A DNA stretch of 5,243 nt from Spirochaeta sp. GTDB taxonomy: Bacteria > Spirochaetota > Spirochaetia > DSM-27196 > Alkalispirochaetaceae. Below, one piece after another: positions 1-5,243 of this stretch. The translations under genes were made by a program, and so were the position numbers. Location: NCBI GenBank assembly GCA_027859055.1, contig JAQIBO010000510.1, forward strand, positions 1 through 5,243, read 5' to 3'. The notes under the pieces are model-generated. The model ran no database searches. It had not been told where the DNA came from and saw only the letters and a list, made by a program, of their open reading frames with translations. Position 1 is the stretch's first letter; every line of letters begins with the position of its first letter.

Positions 1-1
1 C

Positions 2-490
2 CGCCGCACGGCGCAGAACCTGCACACTGACGCTCCGACGCTGACCCGCTTTGCCGACGCGTCGCTTCCGGAGTGGTCCTTTGCCAACTACCTGGACGAC
101 TTTGCCACCCGTTTTGTTCCGGTGTTTGATCGATGGGAGGAGCGTGCGGAACTCGCGACCGCGGAGGAAACACCGGGGGCGTCGACGCCCACAGCGCCGC
201 GTCGGGACCCGGATGCCGCGCGCCCCACAGCGCCGGATGCCACCGCGCGCCGGGAGATGGCGCTGTATCTGGCGATGCTGACGCTCCAACACCGGTCCGG
301 CGGTGACGTGCCGGGAGTGCGCGACGACCTGCTGGCACAGGTACCCCGGTTCGACCGGGGCGCGGCATACTGGCGGCGCTACTACCCGGACCGCCTCGCC
401 GGCTATTACGAGGATTTTGGAACCGACCGTCCCCCGGGAGACGGGCCGATCACGATAGATCTGCGCACCGGGGCCGTTCACCACCGGTAA
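2..490 (+). CDS. C-terminal part of an unrecognised protein (5' end outside window)
   Basis: An open frame enters from the left edge and runs to a TAA stop, giving 162 residues. I do not recognise the family. The first part (residues 17-55) is rich in aromatic and acidic residues, with LPEWSFANYLDDF followed by FDRWEERAE, and looks like a folded helical segment. Residues about 54-82 form a low-complexity linker rich in Ala, Pro, Thr and Arg, containing a short internal duplication. The last part is again fold-like: an Ala/Leu helix (MALYLAMLTLQHR), then AYWRRYYPDRLAGYYEDFG, and a short tail with TIDLRTGAVHH. No signal peptide, membrane helix or catalytic motif is visible in this portion. The frame stays open up to the edge, so the true start lies upstream; the internal GTG at 122 is unlikely to be the start because good protein sequence precedes it. 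The next gene is convergent, 24 bp away, so this gene is the last of its transcription unit. That it codes is well supported; its function is not. Confidence 0.72.
   Translation, partial: RRTAQNLHTDAPTLTRFADASLPEWSFANYLDDFATRFVPVFDRWEERAELATAEETPGASTPTAPRRDPDAARPTAPDATARREMALYLAMLTLQHRSGGDVPGVRDDLLAQVPRFDRGAAYWRRYYPDRLAGYYEDFGTDRPPGDGPITIDLRTGAVHHR
188..250 (+). repeat. Short imperfect in-frame tandem duplication
   Basis: The 12-base word CCCACAGCGCCG occurs at 188-199 and again at 224-235, exactly 36 bases (12 codons) apart. Each copy is followed by a GGATGCC...CGCGC block (211-223 and 235-250). In the reading frame both copies encode Pro-Thr-Ala-Pro, followed by Asp-Ala and Ala-Arg. This is a small slippage-type duplication inside the low-complexity linker of the first gene. 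Confidence 0.6.
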
Positions 491-514
491 CGGGGCGTCG
501 GGTCAGGAGCTTGC

Positions 515-1447
515 CTACTGCTGCGCCGGTTGTGGCGGAAATGTGGCCGGCCACGTCGTGGCGATACGGATGAAGCCGACGCCCTCCAGAATGGGGCGGC
601 TCTGCGGGCCGGCGTCCACCGTGAGGTATTGGACGCCGCGTGTGTGCGCTTCCGCTGCGCGGGCGCGAACAAGGTCGGAGTACAGCCCGCGGCGGCGGTA
701 TTCCGGAACGGTGGCGCCACCGTACAGTCCCGCCACGGGTGCGTCGCCATAGTAGAGCGTCCACGCGGCGCTTACCGGAGCTCCCTGCTCCTCGATAACA
801 AACAGCGAAAGTGAGTTGGGGTCGCGCTTCATCCGCCTGGCCAGTTCCGGGCCGATCCAGTCGGTATGGAACGTCCCGAAAGCGCGTTCCTGGACGGCGG
901 TGAGGATCGGCTCCACCTCGGCGGGGTCCTCAACGCGGCGGGGCTTGAAATGGCCACCGACGGTACACGGATGGTGGCGAGTCAGGCGGCGATCAAAAAA
1001 ACTGGTCCGGACGGAGCGGCCCGTGGTGGCCCCGGCGACGGCACCCGCTCCCTCGGCGGAACGTGCCCCGTCGAGGAACCGTGCGGCGTCAATCGCCATC
1101 ACCTGCTCAGCGGGCCCGATGGAGAAGCCGTGGCTGCGGAGCACCTCCACCAGGTTTTCCGGCTTGTCGTAGCCATAGACCTTCCACTCAAACTCATGGC
1201 CGATGCCGGTGAAATACGCCTTTTCCCGCTCGGCGATCTCGCCGACCTCCGTGTCGGACATCCCCGAAAGATCGGCTGCCAGGATCATGCTGTGCGGGGC
1301 GTCGTCGTTTATATAGCGCACAACCGGTGGCGCCGCTTCCCGGCGGAGCGAGCTGTCATCCATTTCGCGGCGGGCGTGGTGGGTGTACAGCGTGAGAACG
1401 TCGGTGGTATCTGTCGGGTCTGTCCCGTGGGGTGAATGTGGCGCCAT
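515..1447 (-). CDS. GNAT-family N-acetyltransferase, two-part architecture
   Basis: A 310-residue cytoplasmic protein predicted to move an acetyl group from acetyl-CoA to an amine; the substrate is unknown. The C-terminal half (about residues 168-300) has the GNAT fold signals. These are the beta strand LSLFVIEEQGAPVSAAWTLY (213-232), LYGGATVPEYRRRG (241-254) with the acetyl-CoA pyrophosphate loop RRRGLYSDL at 251-259, and a final LTVDAG...ILEGVGFIRI segment (275-295). The loop has Tyr where the classic R-x-x-G-x-G/A motif has Gly or Ala; I recall RGRGIY-type loops in relatives. The N-terminal half (17-120: LYTHHARREM, VVRYI, FEWKVYGYDKPENLVEVLRSHGF) matches my memory of the N-terminal domain of GNATs of this layout. 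Residues about 126-165 look like an added low-complexity linker. The ATG at 1447 keeps the conserved LTLY segment, whereas the next Met (residue 29) would lose it. It is convergent with gene 1 and divergent from the transporter. The class is secure; the substrate is not. Confidence 0.87.
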   Translation of the reverse strand: MAPHSPHGTDPTDTTDVLTLYTHHARREMDDSSLRREAAPPVVRYINDDAPHSMILAADLSGMSDTEVGEIAEREKAYFTGIGHEFEWKVYGYDKPENLVEVLRSHGFSIGPAEQVMAIDAARFLDGARSAEGAGAVAGATTGRSVRTSFFDRRLTRHHPCTVGGHFKPRRVEDPAEVEPILTAVQERAFGTFHTDWIGPELARRMKRDPNSLSLFVIEEQGAPVSAAWTLYYGDAPVAGLYGGATVPEYRRRGLYSDLVRARAAEAHTRGVQYLTVDAGPQSRPILEGVGFIRIATTWPATFPPQPAQQ

Positions 1448-1456
1448 GGGGCGATC

Positions 1457-1485
1457 TTACCGCAGTGGGGGATCAGTAGTATACT
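1457..1485 (+). promoter_or_regulatory. Candidate promoter of the transporter gene, near-leaderless
   Basis: TATACT at 1480-1485 matches the -10 consensus at 5 of 6 positions. TTACCG at 1457-1462 is a weak -35 (3 of 6), separated from it by 17 bp. Transcription would begin near 1491-1493, only 3-5 bases before the ATG at 1496. No purine-rich ribosome binding site lies before that ATG, so the transcript may be leaderless or nearly so. Confidence 0.45.
1478..1483 (-). promoter_or_regulatory. Candidate -10 box for the acetyltransferase gene
   Basis: Read on the minus strand, TATACT (5 of 6 matches to TATAAT) lies 30 bp before the acetyltransferase ATG, predicting a leader of about 24 bases. It is the other face of the palindrome AGTATACT (1478-1485), which also supplies the transporter's -10 box. 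No convincing -35 is seen: TTGTCA (1502-1497) is only 13 bp upstream and TTCCGT (1507-1502) is a poor match. The leader has at best a weak GGTAAG as ribosome binding site. Confidence 0.35.
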
Positions 1486-1495
1486 CGCATTCGCC

Positions 1496-2791
1496 ATGAC
1501 AACGGAAAAACGGGAACTTCCCACAGGCTTCTACAAAGCGACGTTTATGATCGGGCTTGGGTTTTTCACGATGGGTCTGATGGACCCGTTGTACGACAAC
1601 TACGTGCCGGTCTTTCTCGACGGATTTGTCGCCTCCCGGGCGCTGATCGGGGCGCTCATGACGATCGACAACATCATGGCGCTGTTGCTCATTCCGGTCG
1701 TGACGGCGGTGAGCGACAACGCGCGGACGCCGATTGGGCGGCGTATGCCGTTTGTGCAGGTGCTGCTCCCGTTGAGCGCGATCACCTTTGCCCTGTTGCC
1801 CTATGCCGGCACCGCAACGCTTGGTGTGTTTGTCCTCGCCGTGGTGGGATTCAATCTCTTCAAACAGTCCGCCCGGGGGCCGGTAGTGGCGCTGATGCCG
1901 GACACGATTCCCAACGAGTACCGCAGTGAGGCCAACGGTGTCATTAACATGATGGGCGGGATCGCCGCGGTGGTGGGTACGGTCGCTCTTGCGCCGCTGA
2001 TGGACCTGCGCCTGACCCTGCCGGTTATCGGAGATACGTCACGACGGCTGCCGTTTCTCATTGCGGCGCTGTTGATCATCCTCGCCACGCTGCTGCTGCG
2101 CCTGACGGTGCGGGAGCGCGCGCTGCCGGATCGCTCCGCCGATCGCGTCCCGGTGTTGCGCTCTCTGCGCTCGATTTTTGCACAGGAGGACAAAAGCGCG
2201 GTCTATATTCTGGTGGCGCTCTTTTTGTGGTTTTCCGCCTACTGGGGGATGCGTCCGTTTATGACGCTCTACGTCATTGAATACCTGGGGTTGAGCGAGG
2301 GCATTGCCGGACTTTCCACCGGTATGGTGGCGATAGCCTACCTGCTTTTCGCGGTACCCAGCGGGATGCTTGCCCACCGGATCGGCCGCAAGCGGACGAT
2401 CCGAATCTCCCTGATCGGCATGGCGGTGATAGGGGCGCTCATGTTCAGTCACCAGGCGTGGACACTGCGTATCGGCGCCTCCCAGGGCGTTGCGGTGGGG
2501 ACGTTCTGGGGGTTGCTGTTCCTGTTTGGAATGTTCTGGGGGGCGGCAAACACCAACAGCTTTCCCATGCTGTGGCAAATGGCAAATCTGGGGACGATGG
2601 GTGCCTACACCGGTGTGTACTACGTTTTCTCCCAGGCGGCGGCGATCGTCACCCCGCCGATCACGGGACTGATCGTTGATGCCGTGGGGTTTCGCTCGAT
2701 CTTTGCGTTTGCCGCGGTGGTTATGGTGGTGTCATTTCTGGTGATGGGGCGCGTCAGCGGCGGTGAAACGACCAGTGGATCCGAGGCATAG
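1496..2791 (+). CDS. Major facilitator superfamily transporter, GPH/SLC45-like
   Basis: A 431-residue inner-membrane secondary transporter. Hydrophobic stretches suggest 12 helices, at about 15-35, 45-70, 88-105, 107-127, 147-168, 186-203, 236-256, 268-290, 303-317, 333-352, 370-393 and 400-418. The loop after helix 2 carries SDNARTPIGRRMPFV (73-87), close to the D-x-x-R-T-x-x-G-R-R-x-P motif of glycoside-pentoside-hexuronide (GPH) and SLC45-type sugar:cation symporters. The matching loop after helix 8 carries AHRIGRKR (293-300). The central cytoplasmic loop (about 205-233) is charged, as usual. The cargo is probably a sugar or glycoside by family, but the sequence does not fix it. An in-frame ATG at 1436 would add 20 residues and overlap the divergent acetyltransferase gene by 12 bp. 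I prefer 1496 because it lies just after a good -10 box and starts the protein with a normal short polar segment before helix 1. No sugar-processing gene adjoins it. Confidence 0.87.
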   Translation: MTTEKRELPTGFYKATFMIGLGFFTMGLMDPLYDNYVPVFLDGFVASRALIGALMTIDNIMALLLIPVVTAVSDNARTPIGRRMPFVQVLLPLSAITFALLPYAGTATLGVFVLAVVGFNLFKQSARGPVVALMPDTIPNEYRSEANGVINMMGGIAAVVGTVALAPLMDLRLTLPVIGDTSRRLPFLIAALLIILATLLLRLTVRERALPDRSADRVPVLRSLRSIFAQEDKSAVYILVALFLWFSAYWGMRPFMTLYVIEYLGLSEGIAGLSTGMVAIAYLLFAVPSGMLAHRIGRKRTIRISLIGMAVIGALMFSHQAWTLRIGASQGVAVGTFWGLLFLFGMFWGAANTNSFPMLWQMANLGTMGAYTGVYYVFSQAAAIVTPPITGLIVDAVGFRSIFAFAAVVMVVSFLVMGRVSGGETTSGSEA

Positions 2792-2793
2792 AC

Positions 2794-3681
2794 TCACGGC
2801 AGCCGCGGGTCCGCGGCGAAACCGTCCAGTCCTTCGCCCCCACGGATCGCCCGGCGGAGCTCTTCCTGGAGGCGGTCCAGCTTCCGGAGCCGTTCCGCCA
2901 GCTGCTGTTCCCCGGCGCTGCGTTCACGGACCTCGCTGATGCCGCCGTTGGCGATAACCAGTCTGCGCTCCGCCGACAGTGCCAGGGAAGGATCGTGGGT
3001 GGCGATCAGGACGATCTTGTCCGCCCCGCGGAGCAGTGCGATCGCCGCGTGACGGTCTATGCCTGCGTTTTCTATCTCGTCTATCAGCACGATCGGCGAG
3101 GTGGACAGGAGCGCCGTATCGGCGATCATGAGCGCCCGGGACTGGCCCCCGCTCAACTCCGTAAGCTGGCGGTCCGCGGCGATCGGTTCTCCCGTGAGCG
3201 CATTGGCGGCGGTGACGATCCTCTCCTGATCCGCGGCGGTGATCGTGATTCCGCGGCTTTCACCGTGAAGGTCCAGAAATTCGCCCACCGTCGCGTCCAT
3301 CACAAAGTTCATATTCTGGCTGAGCTGCGCCACCAGCCGTCCCGTGCCGGCGTAGCGTCCGCTGAGATCGGGCTCCGTTCCGTTGATCAGAACCCCCCGT
3401 CCCGTCGGTGTGTCGTACCGCGCCAGCCATTCGATGTCGGCGAGGAGGCGGCTCTTCCCGCTGCCGGTGGGGCCCACCACGCACACGATATCCCCTGCGC
3501 AGAACGTGAGTTCGGTATAGTTTTCCGGAGTTCCGGATTTATCGGTTCCGGGAAGGAGGGTCAGGGAGCGGACAGCCGGGCCATCCGGGGCAGTTCCATC
3601 TGTTTCACCATCGTCATCACCGATGAGCGCCGCGAGAGCGGTAGCGGTATCGTCCATCGCCGCATGTTTCGTGTCTGTCAT
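2794..3681 (-). CDS. Stand-alone ABC-type ATPase with atypical D-loop
   Basis: A 295-residue soluble protein containing one ATP-binding cassette, with no membrane helix or signal peptide. Motifs, counted from the ATG at 3681, are Walker A GPTGSGKS (70-77), a Q-loop near QLSQN (119-123), the signature LSGGQ (176-180), Walker B PIVLIDE (196-202) and the H-loop in ATHD (His229). All the catalytic residues are present, so it should bind and hydrolyse ATP as a dimer. The D-loop, usually SALD, is replaced by ENAGID (204-209). The first 35 residues are acidic and low-complexity. The C-terminus (about 252-282) is a charged helix, likely a coiled coil, not the TOBE domain expected of a UgpC/MalK-type importer ATPase. 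No permease gene is next to it, so its partner is unknown; transport is not certain. A GTG at 3738 would add 19 residues, but the ATG at 3681 sits just after a -10-like TACACT and starts a normal sequence. It ends 2 bp from the transporter's stop. Confidence 0.85.
   Translation of the reverse strand: MTDTKHAAMDDTATALAALIGDDDGETDGTAPDGPAVRSLTLLPGTDKSGTPENYTELTFCAGDIVCVVGPTGSGKSRLLADIEWLARYDTPTGRGVLINGTEPDLSGRYAGTGRLVAQLSQNMNFVMDATVGEFLDLHGESRGITITAADQERIVTAANALTGEPIAADRQLTELSGGQSRALMIADTALLSTSPIVLIDEIENAGIDRHAAIALLRGADKIVLIATHDPSLALSAERRLVIANGGISEVRERSAGEQQLAERLRKLDRLQEELRRAIRGGEGLDGFAADPRLP
2802..2817. repeat. GC-rich perfect inverted repeat at the convergent gene ends
   Basis: GCCGCGG (2802-2808) and CCGCGGC (2811-2817) are perfect complements around GT. 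In RNA this would form a 6-bp all-GC stem with a 4-base loop. It begins 11 bp past the transporter stop and lies inside the last codons of the ATPase gene. No T-run follows on either strand, so a classic intrinsic terminator is not supported. It could still slow or stop transcription from either side. Confidence 0.45.
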
Positions 3682-3687
3682 ACCGGG

Positions 3688-3693
3688 AGTGTA
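3688..3693 (-). promoter_or_regulatory. Candidate -10 box of the ATPase gene, leaderless start
   Basis: On the minus strand TACACT (4 of 6 matches to TATAAT) ends 6 bases before the ATG at 3681. This would place the transcription start at or next to the start codon. There is no ribosome binding site between them (CCCGGT). No good -35 is visible at the expected distance, so the call rests on the -10 position alone. Confidence 0.3.
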
Positions 3694-3741
3694 CCGCCGC
3701 GGTGAGGGCGAGGAATTGACGCAGGTCAATCCGGACACGGT

Positions 3742-3780
3742 GTAACCATGTATTGATCGAGAATTAACATTACTTTAACG
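3742..3780 (+). promoter_or_regulatory. Pho-box-like array of hexamers at 11-bp spacing upstream of ugpB
   Basis: Four hexamers start exactly 11 bp apart: GTAACC (3742), TTGATC (3753), TTAACA (3764) and TTAACG (3775). A weaker fifth, CTCATG, follows at 3786. The two best copies are TTAACA and TTAACG with a 5-base spacer. This is the arrangement known for Bacillus PhoP boxes (TTAACA-like direct repeats), and the 11-bp period is shared with E. coli PhoB boxes. The array lies in the AT-rich gap before a UgpB-type gene, a class that belongs to the Pho regulon in E. coli. The outer copies are degenerate and a local regulator is not shown. Confidence 0.4.
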
Positions 3781-3816
3781 AAATACTCATGAATACCGTG
3801 CCAAATGATTCATGAA
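3781..3816. repeat. Imperfect direct repeat with TCATGA cores
   Basis: AAATACTCATGAA (3781-3793) and AAATGATTCATGAA (3803-3816) are near copies whose TCATGA palindromes (3787-3792 and 3810-3815) are 23 bp apart, about two helical turns. They lie in the likely ugpB promoter and leader. They could be an operator, or a chance result of AT-rich composition. Confidence 0.25.
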
Positions 3817-3844
3817 AAAAGAGTCGGATTCAAAAGTAATTCAA

Positions 3845-3850
3845 AAGGAG
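3845..3850 (+). promoter_or_regulatory. ugpB: Strong Shine-Dalgarno site deciding the ugpB start
   Basis: AAGGAG (within AAAAGGAG) lies 6 bases before the ATG at 3857 and 9 before the ATG at 3860. No comparable site precedes the in-frame ATG at 3812. That upstream ATG would also add 15 charged residues ahead of the signal peptide. Translation therefore begins at 3857 or 3860. Confidence 0.85.
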
Positions 3851-3856
3851 AACAAA

Positions 3857-5203
3857 ATGATGAACAAGGCATGGAAACACACGCTTGTCGCACTGATCGC
3901 TCTTGTGGCGTTTGTGCCGGGCGTTTTTGCGTCCGGTCAGGCGGAACCGGCAGAAGATGCTGCAACGACGGGCCCGACGGAGATTCAGTTTTGGCACGCG
4001 TTCAGTGATGCCCCGCGATCGGGTTGGATTGAAGACCGCGCCGCCGAGTGGAGCGCGATGAACCCCGACTTCACCGTTGTGGCCGAGCGCAAAGGCTCCT
4101 ACCGGGAGACGTTGCAGGCAGCCGCACTGGCCGCCCGGCAGGGAGAGGCGCCGCATTTGGCTCAGCTTTTTGAAGTGGGAAGTCAGCTTGCGGTTGACTC
4201 GGGTATCTTCAAACCGGTCGGATCGGTTGGCGGAATTCCGGCGGACGACTACATTGAACCGGTCCTCAACTACTACACGATCGACGGTCAGATCTATTCG
4301 ATTCCGTTTAACAGTTCCTCGCCGATTTTGTACTACAACAAGGACAAAATGGTTGAAGCGGGACTGGATCCGGAGAACCCGCCGGAAACGTACGGTGAGG
4401 TGATCGAGATGCTGGAGCAGGCGCAGGATGCCGGTGTCGAAGGCGCGAAGATCGGTTTTAACCTGCACTCCTGGTTCTTTGAGCAGTGGATGGCTGAGCA
4501 GGGAGCTCCCCTGGTGAACAACGACAACGGACGCGCCGATCGCGCCACCGAGGTCAATCTTACCAGTGACGCCGCCTACAACATTGTGAACTGGATCGAT
4601 GAGCTCAACCGGAACGATATGTACACCTACACCGGTCGTCTTGAAGACTGGGGTGGAAGTGACGCGATCTTCCAGGAAGGTGAGGCGATGTTCCACATCA
4701 CCTCCACCGCGGACCTTGGAAACATCGGCAGCGCCGTTGAAGGTTCTTTCGAGCTTGGAACGGGTCTGCTTCCGATCGCCGATGGTGCTCGCCGGAACGG
4801 CGTTGTTATCGGTGGCGCGAGTGTGTGGCTGCTTGACGGTCATCCCACCCGGGAGCTTGAAGCGGCGCGGGACTTCGTGCTGTTCATGACCAATACGGAG
4901 AACATGGTCAGCTGGCACAAACTGACCGGGTACTATCCGGTGCGCAACTCCTCAGTGGACGCGCTGGAAGACGAAGGCTGGTTTGAAGAAGACCCCAATG
5001 CGTTCACCGCGTTTGACCAGCTTCTGAACACGATTCCCAACTCCGCCACCGCCGGCGCGCTGATGGGCAGCTTTCTCGATACGCGGACGATTATCGAAGA
5101 GGCGATCCAGAAGATTCTGCAGGGAACCGACGTCGAAGCCGCTATGGACGAGGCGAAGGTGCTTGCCGACGACCGCCTGCGCACGTATAACTCGAACCTG
5201 TAA
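3857..5203 (+). CDS. ugpB: UgpB-like periplasmic glycerol-3-phosphate / glycerophosphodiester binding protein
   Basis: A 448-residue extracellular solute-binding protein of family 1 that should capture glycerol-3-phosphate or related phosphodiesters and deliver them to an ABC permease. Residues 1-25 are a signal peptide: KAWKH, a hydrophobic core, then VFA before Ser26. There is no cysteine after the cleavage site, so it should be cut by signal peptidase I and not lipidated. The mature protein starts with an acidic linker, then IQFWHAF (43-49). Segments matching E. coli UgpB, from memory, include KGSYRE, LFEVG, IPFNSSSPILYYNKD, VIGGASVW, TGYYPV and DTRTII. The seven ligand-contact positions I recall (Tyr, Glu, Ser, Ser, Gly, Tyr, Arg) appear conserved as Tyr82, Glu106, Ser153 or 154, Ser283, Gly320, Tyr359 or 360 and Arg410; Trp206 and Trp211 fall near the E. 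coli tryptophan pair. The length is close to E. coli UgpB (438). The permease genes are probably just past the right edge. The family is secure; the exact ligand is inferred. Confidence 0.87.
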   Translation: MMNKAWKHTLVALIALVAFVPGVFASGQAEPAEDAATTGPTEIQFWHAFSDAPRSGWIEDRAAEWSAMNPDFTVVAERKGSYRETLQAAALAARQGEAPHLAQLFEVGSQLAVDSGIFKPVGSVGGIPADDYIEPVLNYYTIDGQIYSIPFNSSSPILYYNKDKMVEAGLDPENPPETYGEVIEMLEQAQDAGVEGAKIGFNLHSWFFEQWMAEQGAPLVNNDNGRADRATEVNLTSDAAYNIVNWIDELNRNDMYTYTGRLEDWGGSDAIFQEGEAMFHITSTADLGNIGSAVEGSFELGTGLLPIADGARRNGVVIGGASVWLLDGHPTRELEAARDFVLFMTNTENMVSWHKLTGYYPVRNSSVDALEDEGWFEEDPNAFTAFDQLLNTIPNSATAGALMGSFLDTRTIIEEAIQKILQGTDVEAAMDEAKVLADDRLRTYNSNL

Positions 5204-5243
5204 TACCGTTCTGGAATTGGATCTCGTGGGCCCTCCGCCGATT
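5204..5243 (+). other. Start of the intergenic region after ugpB; no gene seen
   Basis: Only 40 bases remain after the TAA stop. They contain no start codon with a ribosome binding site. GGGCCCTCCGCC (5229-5239 region) is GC-rich and could be the left arm of a stem-loop, as often follows binding-protein genes in operons, but the other arm would be outside the window. Confidence 0.3.

Noticed and set aside
474..493. Possible terminator hairpin CCGTT/AACGG at the end of the first gene
   Set aside because: The stem is only 5 bp, the loop is 10 bases and no T-run follows, so it is too weak to call.
866..1435. Long open frame on the + strand across the acetyltransferase gene
   Set aside because: It is antisense to a clear GNAT protein, has no domain-like sequence, and long antisense frames are expected in GC-rich DNA.
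1439..1446. TGGCGCCA palindrome over the acetyltransferase start codon
   Set aside because: An 8-bp palindrome in GC-rich DNA is expected by chance, and nothing else supports an operator there.
1436..1495. Upstream ATG giving the transporter 20 more residues
   Set aside because: It would overlap the divergent acetyltransferase start by 12 bp and would put the -10 box inside the coding region; its GGGG-rich site is too close to the ATG. The start at 1496 is preferred.
2794..3681. Considered the ATPase as UgpC, the energising subunit for the adjacent UgpB
   Set aside because: It is divergent from ugpB, about 60 residues too short, lacks the C-terminal TOBE/regulatory domain, and has a non-MalK D-loop.
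2995..3705. Open + strand frame of 236 codons across the ATPase gene
   Set aside because: It is a shadow of the ATPase, whose motifs are complete on the other strand; its translation has no recognisable features.
3682..3738. GTG start adding 19 residues to the ATPase
   Set aside because: The added segment is not protein-like (Ser/Pro/Arg), the GTG has no ribosome binding site, and the -10-like TACACT would fall inside the gene.
3830..4918. Open - strand frame of 362 codons across ugpB
   Set aside because: It is antisense to a well-matched UgpB protein, and its translation is Arg/Val-rich without membrane or domain pattern.

Overview
The window is GC-rich, tightly packed bacterial DNA. It holds five protein genes: one cut off at the left edge, then four complete ones. 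The best hint to the organism is the signal peptide of the last gene, which ends in Val-Phe-Ala followed by Ser-Gly-Gln-Ala-Glu. I associate this ending with solute-binding proteins of free-living spirochaetes (Spirochaetaceae). That assignment is an inference from one motif and is moderate at best. No RNA gene, insertion sequence, CRISPR array or phage feature was seen.

Layout, left to right. (1) Positions 2-490, + strand: the C-terminal 162 residues of a protein I do not recognise. (2) Positions 515-1447, - strand: a two-part GNAT-type acetyltransferase, convergent with gene 1. (3) Positions 1496-2791, + strand: a 12-helix major facilitator transporter of the GPH/SLC45-like type. It is divergent from gene 2, and the 48-bp gap between them contains a palindromic -10 box that could serve both genes. 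(4) Positions 2794-3681, - strand: a stand-alone ABC-type ATPase with complete Walker A, signature, Walker B and H-loop motifs but an atypical D-loop and no permease beside it. It meets gene 3 tail to tail with only 2 bp between the stops. (5) Positions 3857-5203, + strand: a UgpB-like periplasmic binding protein for glycerol-3-phosphate or glycerophosphodiesters, with a strong Shine-Dalgarno site. It is probably the first gene of an uptake operon whose permeases lie past the right edge.

The strands alternate (+, -, +, -, +), so no two genes here share an obvious operon and each probably has its own promoter. The most notable regulatory signal is in the AT-rich gap before ugpB. A series of TTAACA-like hexamers recurs there every 11 bp, which is the geometry of a PhoP/PhoB box and fits phosphate-starvation control of a UgpB-type gene. 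A second pattern is that the transporter and the ATPase both seem to start translation within a few bases of their predicted transcription start, with no ribosome binding site, while ugpB has a textbook one. I see no convincing multi-gene novel system. The orphan ATPase and the ugpB control region are the parts most worth following up.
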